Source: Candidatus Krumholzibacteriota bacterium
GTDB taxonomy: Bacteria > Krumholzibacteriota > Krumholzibacteriia > JAJRXK01
NCBI GenBank assembly: GCA_029262065.1
Contig: JAJDAC010000018.1
Coordinates: 1 to 64,000 of the forward strand
Length of the DNA stretch: 64,000 nt
Reading direction: 5' to 3'
Below are positions 1-8,315 of this stretch, piece by piece (position 1 is the first letter of the stretch; each line of letters opens with the position of its first letter). The notes under the pieces are model-generated. The model searched no databases. It was not told where the DNA came from and saw only the letters and a list, made by a program, of their open reading frames with translations. The translations under genes were made by a program, and so were the position numbers.

Positions 1-927
1 GGCGGCGACTTCGACGCGGCCGAGGAGATCTATCGCGAGGTCCTTGGCGTTCGCCGGCGGGTCCTGGGGACCGACGACCCCGACTATGCCAGCGGGCTGG
101 ACAACCTTGGTGTACTGTTGGGTCAACGTGGCGACTACGAAGAATCGGAAGAGCTGTTCCAGGAGGCGCTGGCCACGCGTCGTCGCGTACTGGGAAACGA
201 GCATCCCGATGTAGCGCTAAGCCTGAACAATCTTTCGTCGTTGTACCGGGTGCAAAACCGAATCGACGAATCGGAACCGATTCTGCGCGAAGTCCTGGAC
301 CTGAACCGCCGCCTTCTGGGCGACCGGCACCGACGCGTGGCCACGAACCTCTCGAATCTGGCTGGCATACTCGTAGCCCGGGGTAAATTGGACGAAGCGA
401 TCGGGCTGTTCAATCAGGCCGAGGAGATCCGTGAGGAATCGTTGGGGTCCGAACACATCGAGGTGGCTCTCGTGAAGAACTCGCTCGCCAATGCCTATCT
501 GCAGAAAGGCGAGCTGAACACCGCCGATGACTACAGCCAGCAGTCGATCGCAATTGCACGCGCGGCCGTGGGACCCGAGAGCTTCCAACTGGCCCAGAAC
601 CTACGCACCCGCGGCATCATCCTGTTGTCACTGGAACGCGCCGAGGAAGCGAAGCCCGTACTGGATGAGGCGGTCAGAATCCAGACCGTGGCTTTGCGAG
701 AAGGCCACTGGGAAACCGCGATGTCACGGGCGGCCGTGGGGGCCTGCCTGGCGGCTGCGCGAAAATTCGACGAGGCCGAACCGCTCCTTACAGAAGGCTA
801 TGCCGCGGTCAGCGAAGCCCGCGGAGTCGACGCCTGGCTCAGCCGCTTCCTGGCCCAGCAGGTAGTTTCCATGTACGAAAATTGGGGGAAGCCCAACGAG
901 GCCGCCAAATATCGCGGGCATTCATGA
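1..927 (+). CDS. TPR-repeat protein, 5' end cut by window (probable C-terminus of a Ser/Thr kinase-TPR protein)
   Basis: The frame is open from the first base, so the gene begins upstream. At least six tetratricopeptide repeats of the 42-residue, kinesin-light-chain-like type are visible, with the recurring pattern of a loading helix, A..R..LG..H..VA.....NLA. TPR arrays bind other proteins. The next gene is an ECF sigma factor of the TIGR02999 type and overlaps by 4 bp (ATGA); in several phyla that sigma type sits beside Ser/Thr kinases carrying exactly this kind of TPR tail, so a kinase upstream is likely but is not in the window. The C-terminus is a plain end after the last repeat, with no membrane segment. 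TPR identification is secure; the kinase part is inference. Confidence 0.8.
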   Translation, partial: GGDFDAAEEIYREVLGVRRRVLGTDDPDYASGLDNLGVLLGQRGDYEESEELFQEALATRRRVLGNEHPDVALSLNNLSSLYRVQNRIDESEPILREVLDLNRRLLGDRHRRVATNLSNLAGILVARGKLDEAIGLFNQAEEIREESLGSEHIEVALVKNSLANAYLQKGELNTADDYSQQSIAIARAAVGPESFQLAQNLRTRGIILLSLERAEEAKPVLDEAVRIQTVALREGHWETAMSRAAVGACLAAARKFDEAEPLLTEGYAAVSEARGVDAWLSRFLAQQVVSMYENWGKPNEAAKYRGHS

Positions 928-1511
928 GCGACGAATCCACGAACAAACCTCCGAAGCGCTCTGACGTTACCGTGTTGCTATCGCAAGCCCGTCAGGGTGA
1001 CAGCGAAGCGCTCGAAGCGGTCATGCCCGTCGTCTATGAAGAGCTACGCGCAATTGCGCGACGTCAGATTCACCACCGGTCAGCCGACCAGACCCTGAAC
1101 ACCACGGCGCTGGTGCACGAGGCGTTCCTGAAGCTTTCGCGCAGTGCCTCGCCGGCCTTCGAAGATCGGTGCCATTTCTTCGCGGTAGCCGCAGTGGCCA
1201 TGCGCCAGATCCTGGTAGACTACGCCCGTCGTCGCTCAGCCGAGAAACGCGGCGGTGGCTGGAAGCGTGTCGACCTGGACGCCGAGAACCTGGACCTCGC
1301 ATCAGAAAGCGAACTGGTACTCGACATCGATGATGCCTTGCACAAGCTGACGGATCTCAACCCCCGCCTGACCCAGGTGGTCGAGTGCCGCTTCTTCGCT
1401 GGCATGAACGAAGAAGAGACCGCCCTCGCGCTGGGCGTCACCGATCGAACCGTCCGTCGTGATTGGGTAAAGGCCCGCGCTTGGCTCCACGCCGAGCTGG
1501 GTGTGGTCTGA
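924..1511 (+). CDS. ECF-type RNA polymerase sigma factor (TIGR02999-like)
   Basis: A 195-residue sigma factor. Region 2 carries LVHEAFLKL and, after HFFAVAAVAMRQILVDYARR, the arginine-rich stretch typical of the TIGR02999 group. Region 4 is the C-terminal helix-turn-helix (EEETALALGVTDRTVRRDW). The ATG at 924 overlaps the TGA of the TPR gene, which fixes the start by coupling; a longer reading frame from 882 has no advantage. It should direct RNA polymerase to a small regulon, and its coupling to the TPR (probable kinase) gene suggests control by phosphorylation or protein binding rather than by a classical anti-sigma factor. No anti-sigma gene is adjacent. Confidence 0.9.
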   Translation: MSDESTNKPPKRSDVTVLLSQARQGDSEALEAVMPVVYEELRAIARRQIHHRSADQTLNTTALVHEAFLKLSRSASPAFEDRCHFFAVAAVAMRQILVDYARRRSAEKRGGGWKRVDLDAENLDLASESELVLDIDDALHKLTDLNPRLTQVVECRFFAGMNEEETALALGVTDRTVRRDWVKARAWLHAELGVV

Positions 1512-1517
1512 GCCGCC

Positions 1518-2720
1518 GTGACCCACTCGCAACCTCCACACCACCCGGCCACCGAGCAATATCTACAGCGATACGCCGAACCCGAAATCGCAATTGCCAG
1601 GTCTGTGCCTGGACACTACGCCCACGTGTTGGTGGTTCCGACCCATCAGGAGGACGTGTCACTGCTTCGTGGCCTGTCTCCCGCGCTATCACCGCACGAC
1701 CTCTTGATTCTGGTGGTCAACGGTACCTGCGCCGAAGACAACGAGCCGTTCTTGACCGAACTTACCGACCTCATGACTGATCTCCACGCCCTGGGCCAGC
1801 AGTGTACATGGGGTCGCGTCCGGGAAATGCCATTGGTCCTGGTGGACCGTGGCGCTTCATTCGGCGCCAAGGACGGTGTGGGATTGGCGCGAAAGATCGG
1901 CGCCGACCTAGCACTGGCCTTGTATGACCGTGGCGCGATCGCAAGCGCATGGATCCACATGACCGACGCCGACGCGACGCTCCCCGAGGGGTACTTCGAA
2001 GCCACTGAGCGTATCCAGACCGGAGGCTACTGCTACCCGTTTCTCCACGTCCCCGGCGGCGACCTGGAGGTTGATCACGCCACGCAGCTATACGACCAAT
2101 CTCTTCGCTACTACGTGGCCGGACTAACGTGGGCGGGATCGACCTACGCCTATCACTCCATCGGCAGCACCATTGCGGTCCACGCCCGAAGCTACGCCGG
2201 GGTGCGCGGTATGCCACGTCGGCAAGCGGGGGAAGACTTCTATCTCCTGAACAAGTTGGCGAAGACCGACGGGGTCACCGTGGGTCAAGGTCCGCCGGTG
2301 AAACTACGCGCGCGTCGATCGAATCGGGTTCCATTTGGTACCGGGCCCGCGGTAGACCGCATCGCGCGGGAGGGCCTTACCACGTACGATCCCCGCTGCT
2401 TCGAACAACTGGCGCAGTGGCTTCGCAAGCTTGAAACCGCCGCCCAGTCGGGCGACGGCCCCGCGCTTCGTCAGAGTCTGGATCCAATCACGAGCCAGGC
2501 GCTGGCCATGACCAGCGAAGACTGGAGCACGCTGGAACAGTTGCTGGATCAACCAACACCTCGCCAACGGGAACGACGCGTGCTTGAGTGGTTCGACGCG
2601 TTCCGAACCCTGAAGTTCATTCATGCCCTACGCGACCAGGCCTACCCCAACCGACCCTGGGCGGAGTGCCTGAAGACGGCGCCCTTCCCCCTAAACGGTC
2701 CCGAGGATGGCTCTTCGTAG
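1518..2720 (+). CDS. GT-A-like glycosyltransferase domain protein
   Basis: A 400-residue soluble protein starting with GTG six bases after the sigma-factor stop, so probably in the same transcript. The N-terminal half has features of a GT-A nucleotide-sugar transferase: a beta-strand HVLVVPTHQE, a substrate-side GASFGAKDGVGLARKIGADLA stretch (only partly quoted), the acidic metal-binding-like TDADATLP, and a late GEDFYLLNKLAK acidic motif like the ED of family-2 enzymes. The C-terminal ~120 residues are helical. No membrane segment or signal peptide. Donor and acceptor cannot be told. Its gene runs tail to tail with the arylsulfotransferase-like gene, with 3 bp between stops. Confidence 0.65.
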   Translation: MTHSQPPHHPATEQYLQRYAEPEIAIARSVPGHYAHVLVVPTHQEDVSLLRGLSPALSPHDLLILVVNGTCAEDNEPFLTELTDLMTDLHALGQQCTWGRVREMPLVLVDRGASFGAKDGVGLARKIGADLALALYDRGAIASAWIHMTDADATLPEGYFEATERIQTGGYCYPFLHVPGGDLEVDHATQLYDQSLRYYVAGLTWAGSTYAYHSIGSTIAVHARSYAGVRGMPRRQAGEDFYLLNKLAKTDGVTVGQGPPVKLRARRSNRVPFGTGPAVDRIAREGLTTYDPRCFEQLAQWLRKLETAAQSGDGPALRQSLDPITSQALAMTSEDWSTLEQLLDQPTPRQRERRVLEWFDAFRTLKFIHALRDQAYPNRPWAECLKTAPFPLNGPEDGSS

Positions 2721-2723
2721 CTG

Positions 2724-4541
2724 CTACTGAACCAGGACGCCTTTGGTGACCTGCTCGCGGCCGGCCGCCGACAAACGAAACAGATAGGCGCCGCTGGCCA
2801 CGGAAAGTCCACCGGTATCGGTTCCGTCCCATTGCGCGGTGAAGGTCCCGGCTTCGTGAAACGAGTCCACCAGAGTTCGCACCACACGACCCCGAAGGTC
2901 AAAAACCTGCAATTGCACCGGGCCAGCTACGGCAACCTCGAACATCAAGGTGGCGCGGGGGTTGAACGGATTCGGCGCCGGTTTCGACAGGTGAAACGCA
3001 ATGGCGGGAATGCGCACGCGGGACTCGAACGATCCCAGAGAGATTCCTCGCTCGGACAGGTCGACGCGGTAGGTGTAGCTGCGACCACGTTCGACGGTCC
3101 CGTCTTGCAATTGGTAGCGGCTACCCTCGCGCGCGACACGGACGTCTTGTAGCTCTCTCAGCTCAAGCCCCTCTTCCGCTCGAAAGACCCGTGCGGAAAG
3201 ATCGGGCGCCTCGCGGACCGTGCTCCAGGTCAGCTCGACGTGATCGAACTCCCAATTGGCCTGGCTCGCTTGCACGAACGCGGGTACCGGAGGATCCTGG
3301 GAATAGCGCCGCGTCGCGAAGACATCGGTGGCCGCCTGATACTCCCAAACCACCTGACTGGCCAGCGTGACCTCGAACACGTAGCCACCTATACCCTCGC
3401 TGATGAGCGTATTGCCGTTGGGCAAACGCTCGGCGCTACCAAACCGGGGCGAATACAACGTGGCGGGATCGCTATAGCTCCAGACCGGAGCCGCCGGACC
3501 ATAGGACTGCCCCGGATCAATAACGTAGTCACCATTGGCATCAACCGGTGGCACCAGCTCTTCGGCGCTGGAAAAATCAGATGTCGACCCCGCGCGGTTA
3601 CCATTGTTGTACACCATGATGTTTCCCTGACCGGGACGACCCTGATCGACCCAGTTTGCCCCATGGGCGCCAAATAGCTTGCGTGCCCCGGGCCGCTGGT
3701 AGTTGGCGGGGTTGCCCCAACGATAGAGAATGTCTCCCCCGCGGCCTCGGTTGCCACCGGTGTGACTGGCCGCCTCGGCGCTGGTGGTACTGTGGTCGAT
3801 CACCACCACCTCGTTGAGTCGGTGACACGAAAGCACGATCTCGTCGCGCTCGGGGTTGTAGTCAATGGAGTTCGCGTGGTCCCAGCTGCCGTTGGCTGCC
3901 GTACCCAGATTGATATCGATCAGCTCGGGATGGTCGGCAACCACGCCGAAGTTGGGTAGGTTGGGATCAGTATCCTGGATGATGTGATCCCACAGATGCC
4001 ACTCCCATACCACGTTCGCACCATCGGTACCTACCGGCTCCAACTCCACGATCAACGTGGGCCACATTTCCTCGCCGGCCAGCGTAACGCGACCCAGCGC
4101 CTCGGCTTCGGCCCGCGTCTTCCGTTCCCAGGCAATGACCAGCATGTTGCCGTTGGCCAGGGGTTCGATGTCGTGATGCTGTTGATGATCGAAGGTCGAG
4201 AAGAAGTAGTCCCACACCACGTTGTCGTTCACATCGACGCGCTGCAGGCGACCGCCCGCTCCGCCGAACAAGAACTGTCCGTTGGGGTCGAACGCCGGGC
4301 GCAGTACGGAATCGTCCGGAAGAAGGTATACGCTGCGGCCGCTGGCGCCGTCTCCGTGATAGGTGCGAACTACATTGAGATCCAGGTCCAACAGAAACGC
4401 GTCAGCACTTCCATTGAGGGTGATGATGGTCAACCCCTCCGACGGCAATTGCGCCTGGGAAACACCGATTCCGAAGATGAGATTGGAAACCACCAGAACA
4501 GCCAGAACGATGGGCAAGGACCTGATCGCGGAGTAAGGCAT
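2724..4541 (-). CDS. Secreted arylsulfotransferase-like beta-propeller protein with FlgD-like tail
   Basis: 605 residues. The ATG at 4541 is preceded by GGAGGAATC, an ideal ribosome site, so I chose it over an upstream in-frame start at 4592. A signal peptide (MPYSAIRSLPIVLAVLVV... ending SQAQ) leads into a propeller with repeated NG..L / W.Y motifs typical of the arylsulfotransferase (ASST/Arylsulfotran_2) family, including FDHQQHHDIEPLANGN and GSWDHANSIDYN; the histidines are candidates for the sulfo-transfer residues. A fibronectin-like linker precedes the tail (APNPFNPRATLMFEV to the final GVLVQ), a FlgD-type Ig module used for surface sorting. Activity on aryl sulfates is inference; a non-catalytic propeller is possible. 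Confidence 0.7.
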   Translation of the reverse strand: MPYSAIRSLPIVLAVLVVSNLIFGIGVSQAQLPSEGLTIITLNGSADAFLLDLDLNVVRTYHGDGASGRSVYLLPDDSVLRPAFDPNGQFLFGGAGGRLQRVDVNDNVVWDYFFSTFDHQQHHDIEPLANGNMLVIAWERKTRAEAEALGRVTLAGEEMWPTLIVELEPVGTDGANVVWEWHLWDHIIQDTDPNLPNFGVVADHPELIDINLGTAANGSWDHANSIDYNPERDEIVLSCHRLNEVVVIDHSTTSAEAASHTGGNRGRGGDILYRWGNPANYQRPGARKLFGAHGANWVDQGRPGQGNIMVYNNGNRAGSTSDFSSAEELVPPVDANGDYVIDPGQSYGPAAPVWSYSDPATLYSPRFGSAERLPNGNTLISEGIGGYVFEVTLASQVVWEYQAATDVFATRRYSQDPPVPAFVQASQANWEFDHVELTWSTVREAPDLSARVFRAEEGLELRELQDVRVAREGSRYQLQDGTVERGRSYTYRVDLSERGISLGSFESRVRIPAIAFHLSKPAPNPFNPRATLMFEVAVAGPVQLQVFDLRGRVVRTLVDSFHEAGTFTAQWDGTDTGGLSVASGAYLFRLSAAGREQVTKGVLVQ

Positions 4542-4698
4542 GATTCCTCCGACAACTGCGAGGGAAGGGGGTAGAGAAGGAGTGTGCCACACCCCCCGGT
4601 ACCGCGTCCAAGTTTCCCATGGTCGCAGGAATCGCAGGTGGAGTCTTCGGGCTGCGAGAGCTACGATAGTCAGTCAACTTATTGCACTTCGGAGATCC

Positions 4699-5964
4699 AT
4701 GACCAAGGCCCCGTACTCCGGCCAACGATCGAAGATTCTGCCTCGAATGATCCTGATGGGGCTGTCGACGCTCTTCGCGCTGCTGTGCGCCGACAGCGTC
4801 GTGCGATCGCTACCATCGATACCTTCGGCCCATCAGCGACGGCTCAGCATGGCCAACGAGCAGGGCCTACCGTTCGACACGCGGGACCAGCTTGATCTGA
4901 TTCGCGATCTGCGACGCGAAGGGATTGTCGCCTATCCGAAGGTTACGGTCTCGGCGATCCTGGCCGAACTCAGCGAGCTGGACGAACCCACGTTCCTGCC
5001 CGTGAGCGGCATCGCCCAGGTGGCCACTGCATCCTGCAATGAAACGGGAGTCTGGACCGTCTACGAAAGCGATGCGTTCGGCTTCAACAACGATCCTGTC
5101 GCATGGGAGCAGCCTGAACACCGAGTCATGCTGGTCGGCGACTCCTTCACCAACGGTGCGTGTGTGGGACCAGATGAAGACCTCGTCCGAAGACTGCGCC
5201 AGCTAGGCTACAACACCATCAGCGTGGGTTCGGGCGACAACGGGCCCATGTTGGAACTCGCGAGCCTGAGAGAGTATGGACGCGCGCTGGCCCCCAAGAT
5301 CATCCTATGGTTCTACTTCGAGGGAAACGACGTCGAAGATTTCCAGCGCGAACTCCAAGTGCCTTTGCTTCATCGTTACCTCGACCCCTCCTTTACGCAG
5401 AACCTGGTATTGCGCCAGCGCGAAGTGAACGAGTTCCTGATCGGCGTTTCCGACAGAGCTGAGTCGCAAGCCGCCCTGGAACGAGAGCGGGCACATCAGG
5501 CCAGTGCGAAGTGGCGTAGGGATCAGGCCAATCGGTCTTGGATCGGGTACATCAAGCCAACCGTCACTCTCTATCACCTTCGATCCTTCGTTACAGAAAG
5601 AATGCGAAATGCTCGAAGTCATCATGGCATGTTGGAGCGCCAGCAACTCGAGCAACTTGAGCAGGTGTTCAAGACGGCCAAGGGCGATGCCGCCACACTG
5701 GACGCTCCACTGGTAGTCGTCTATCTACCGAGCATCGAAAGCGCATCGTCCTCCCACCGTGCCACCCACGAAGAGGTCCTGAAGATATTGAATCGGCTAC
5801 AGATCCCTGTCCTCGACTTCCAGCCTGATATATCCCAGAAGAAGAAGGCCTTTTTCCCATTCGGCATTGGCCCCCACTACAGCGCTTCGGGCTACGATGT
5901 TCTGGCGCAAACGATTGCCACACAAGTGCTGGCCGCGCACGTACGACCCTCACTGGAACGATGA
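4699..5964 (+). CDS. Membrane-anchored SGNH/GDSL hydrolase-like protein
   Basis: 421 residues from the ATG at 4699, which has GGAG five bases upstream; the longer frame begins inside the divergent promoter region. One N-terminal membrane segment (MILMGLSTLFALLCA) puts the enzyme in the periplasm. SGNH landmarks are present: GDSFTNG (nucleophile Ser, block I), FEGNDVED (block III Asn) and GPHYSASGYDVLA near the end (block V, catalytic His). Such proteins hydrolyse or transfer acyl esters, often on cell-surface glycans. It overlaps the following phosphatase-superfamily lipoprotein gene by 4 bp, so the two are translated together and likely act on the same envelope substrate. Confidence 0.75.
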   Translation: MTKAPYSGQRSKILPRMILMGLSTLFALLCADSVVRSLPSIPSAHQRRLSMANEQGLPFDTRDQLDLIRDLRREGIVAYPKVTVSAILAELSELDEPTFLPVSGIAQVATASCNETGVWTVYESDAFGFNNDPVAWEQPEHRVMLVGDSFTNGACVGPDEDLVRRLRQLGYNTISVGSGDNGPMLELASLREYGRALAPKIILWFYFEGNDVEDFQRELQVPLLHRYLDPSFTQNLVLRQREVNEFLIGVSDRAESQAALERERAHQASAKWRRDQANRSWIGYIKPTVTLYHLRSFVTERMRNARSHHGMLERQQLEQLEQVFKTAKGDAATLDAPLVVVYLPSIESASSSHRATHEEVLKILNRLQIPVLDFQPDISQKKKAFFPFGIGPHYSASGYDVLAQTIATQVLAAHVRPSLER

Positions 5965-8258
5965 TGAAACAACCACCGAATCCACGAATTCTACTCTTCG
6001 CCTTGCTGATCGCTCTCATGAGTGGCCTTGCCTGCCAATCGCAAAGCGAACCTCCGGTGCGCGTTACGCGGTACCTGGATTCGCTGGGCGAAGACGGGGG
6101 GCTACAACTCGTACGCCAGCTGGCGTTCGTCCGTCCCGAGGACTCATCCACCGTGACCGCCATCCGGGGCCGGATTGCAAAAGTAGCAATCGAACAAGAG
6201 ATCGACGGCGTGAGTCATGACTCGGAGGGTTACAGACTCTACCCCGAAGAAGGCGAGCTTACGCTTCTGATCAACGCCACCAACGGCCAGGGAGTCGACG
6301 TGGTGCACCTGGACGTGCTGGCGCAGGCTCACGAAGGAATCCGCGGCGCGGCGGGCTGGGACGGCAGCGACATCAGAATGCCGTTCGGCGCAGCCCGCAT
6401 TGGTATTGAGCAAACGGCGTGGACAACGTTGGAGTTCAGCGTCCCCCGCATGGCCGACGGCGCATCGGGAGTTCTGAGGCTGGACTTCTCCGAGATGCCG
6501 TCGCCGGTGGTCATCAGTCGCTTGTGGTTGTATCGCGAACCCGCGTCGGGCGCCACACGCAAACAACTGGACGGACTCACCCTGGATGCGCGGCGAGTGA
6601 CCGCCCGCGACGCATTCGAATGGAACGTTCGGGTTCCCGAGGGGCCGACGCTACTTCAGTACGCCATGGCCGTCGCGCCATCTCCCGGACCTACGCCGGG
6701 CGCCGTCACGTTCAGGACGGTCGCTGTCGACGGGTCCCAACGAACGGAACTCGTTTCCCATACGCTTGACACCAACGCCAAACGACCCCAGTGGACCCAC
6801 GCACAGTTCGACCTGAGTGCCTACGGTGGTCGCTCCATCACGTTGCGGTTCGAAACAGTAGACAAACAACCCATCCCCAGCGGCAACGATCACCGCATCC
6901 TATGGGGCGATCCGCGCATTTTCCTGCAACCCAAACGCGACGAGTTCAACGTCATCGTGCTGGCCATCGACACACTACGGGCCGACCACCTGTCTTCCTA
7001 CGGAAACGACATTGCCCTGACACCGGCGATCGATGCGCTGGGTCAGCAGGGAGCACGCTTCTCCCAATGCGTCGCAAATTCGCCGTGGACCCTGCCGTCC
7101 TTTGCGTCGCTGCTCACCGGCCAGTATCCCAGCACGCACGGCGGCGGCACCATGATGGCCGAAATCGACTCGACCAGCGGAGTTCGGGGCTCCCTACCAC
7201 TGCCCGACGACGCACGCACGCTGCCCGAAATCCTCTCGGAAAACGGATTCCGCACCGCACTTCATTTCAACAATATCTACCTGGGGGCTGACTTCGGCAT
7301 TCATCAAGGTTGGGACGAGGCCCGGGACTTTCGCACCAACGGATTCGAGACCGTGCACCGCTCGCTGGAATGGCTGCGTGATGGTCAGGGCGAACGAAAC
7401 TTCCTGTTCCTCCACCTCATGGAACCACACCGACCGTACGACCCGCCTGAACCGTTCCAGTCGATCGTCCGCCGCATGTACGAACAGCGACGCAGTGCGG
7501 GCGACGGGCCGTTCAGCCAGTTGAGCGCGGACCGGTGGCGCAGCGCGGTGCGCTATGGCGGCGAGGTGGCGTACACCGATTACCTGATCGGACGTTTCCT
7601 TCGAGGCTTGCGCAACCTGGGTCTGGAAAACCACACGCTGGTAATCCTCACGTCCGATCACGGAGAGGAATTCTGGGAACACGAAGCCATCCAGGAATCT
7701 CGCTACGACGATGGCGAGCGGGGGTTCTCCGGCGTGGGACACGGTCACACCCAGTACCGTGAAGTACTGGACGTGCCGCTCGTCGTGCGTTTTCCCGGCC
7801 GAGTCACACCAGGAACCAACGTCGACGCCCTCGTCCAACTCCATGACATCGCGCCTTCCATCTTGAGCTGGGTCGGTTTGGATCCATCACCCAACATGGA
7901 GGGCCAAAGCCTGCTCGACCTCATCAACGGCCAGCCCGGGCGCGCCTTCGCCTTCAGCGAGTTCACAAGATACGGCCCCGAACGAACCGCATTCACCGAA
8001 CCGCAGTTCAAGCGAATCGAGAGTCCAAAGTTCGTGGAGTTGTACGACCGGCTGGGCGATCCGGACGAACAAGACGATCTCGCGGCCACCCAACCCGATC
8101 GCCTGGAATCTGTCTCGCTGCGAGCTCAGGCGGCCTTGCAGGCGCGACAGGAATTTCAACTGCGTTTCAGGGAATCGGGCTACGCCCGCGACACGGTGGA
8201 ACCCGATCTGAGTCCCGAACAGGTCGAGCGGCTCCGTTCGTTGGGCTACATCGACTGA
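5961..8258 (+). CDS. Sulfatase-fold (alkaline phosphatase superfamily) lipoprotein
   Basis: 765 residues. The N-terminus is a lipoprotein signal (lipobox SGLAC), followed by about 290 residues with two beta-sandwich-like modules and then the sulfatase domain from about residue 335. Metal-site motifs are clear: VLAIDTLRADHLSSYG, TSDHGEEFWEH and GVGHGHTQ. The canonical formylglycine motif C/S-x-P-x-R is not present: the equivalent loop reads NSPWTLPSFASLLTGQYPS, as in a large bacterial subgroup where a Thr or Ser may be the nucleophile, so phosphoester or phosphoglycerol chemistry is as likely as sulfate hydrolysis. It is coupled to the SGNH gene by an ATGA overlap. The C-terminus ends LSPEQVERLRSLGYID, a common tail of this subgroup. 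Confidence 0.8.
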   Translation: MMKQPPNPRILLFALLIALMSGLACQSQSEPPVRVTRYLDSLGEDGGLQLVRQLAFVRPEDSSTVTAIRGRIAKVAIEQEIDGVSHDSEGYRLYPEEGELTLLINATNGQGVDVVHLDVLAQAHEGIRGAAGWDGSDIRMPFGAARIGIEQTAWTTLEFSVPRMADGASGVLRLDFSEMPSPVVISRLWLYREPASGATRKQLDGLTLDARRVTARDAFEWNVRVPEGPTLLQYAMAVAPSPGPTPGAVTFRTVAVDGSQRTELVSHTLDTNAKRPQWTHAQFDLSAYGGRSITLRFETVDKQPIPSGNDHRILWGDPRIFLQPKRDEFNVIVLAIDTLRADHLSSYGNDIALTPAIDALGQQGARFSQCVANSPWTLPSFASLLTGQYPSTHGGGTMMAEIDSTSGVRGSLPLPDDARTLPEILSENGFRTALHFNNIYLGADFGIHQGWDEARDFRTNGFETVHRSLEWLRDGQGERNFLFLHLMEPHRPYDPPEPFQSIVRRMYEQRRSAGDGPFSQLSADRWRSAVRYGGEVAYTDYLIGRFLRGLRNLGLENHTLVILTSDHGEEFWEHEAIQESRYDDGERGFSGVGHGHTQYREVLDVPLVVRFPGRVTPGTNVDALVQLHDIAPSILSWVGLDPSPNMEGQSLLDLINGQPGRAFAFSEFTRYGPERTAFTEPQFKRIESPKFVELYDRLGDPDEQDDLAATQPDRLESVSLRAQAALQARQEFQLRFRESGYARDTVEPDLSPEQVERLRSLGYID

Positions 8259-8266
8259 CACGAAAC

Positions 8267-8292
8267 AGGGCGCCCGCCTGCGCGAGCGCCCT
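8267..8292. terminator. Hairpin between convergent genes
   Basis: AGGGCGC pairs with GCGCCCT across a 12-base loop, midway between the stops at 8258 (+) and 8316 (-). There is no run of T on either side, so intrinsic termination would be inefficient; it may instead protect 3' ends. Confidence 0.45.
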
Positions 8293-8315
8293 CCGTGCCA
8301 GATTCGAGACCGCGA

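Noticed and set aside
8267..8292. Reading the hairpin as a strong Rho-independent terminator
   Set aside because: No T-run on either strand; kept only as a hairpin of moderate confidence.
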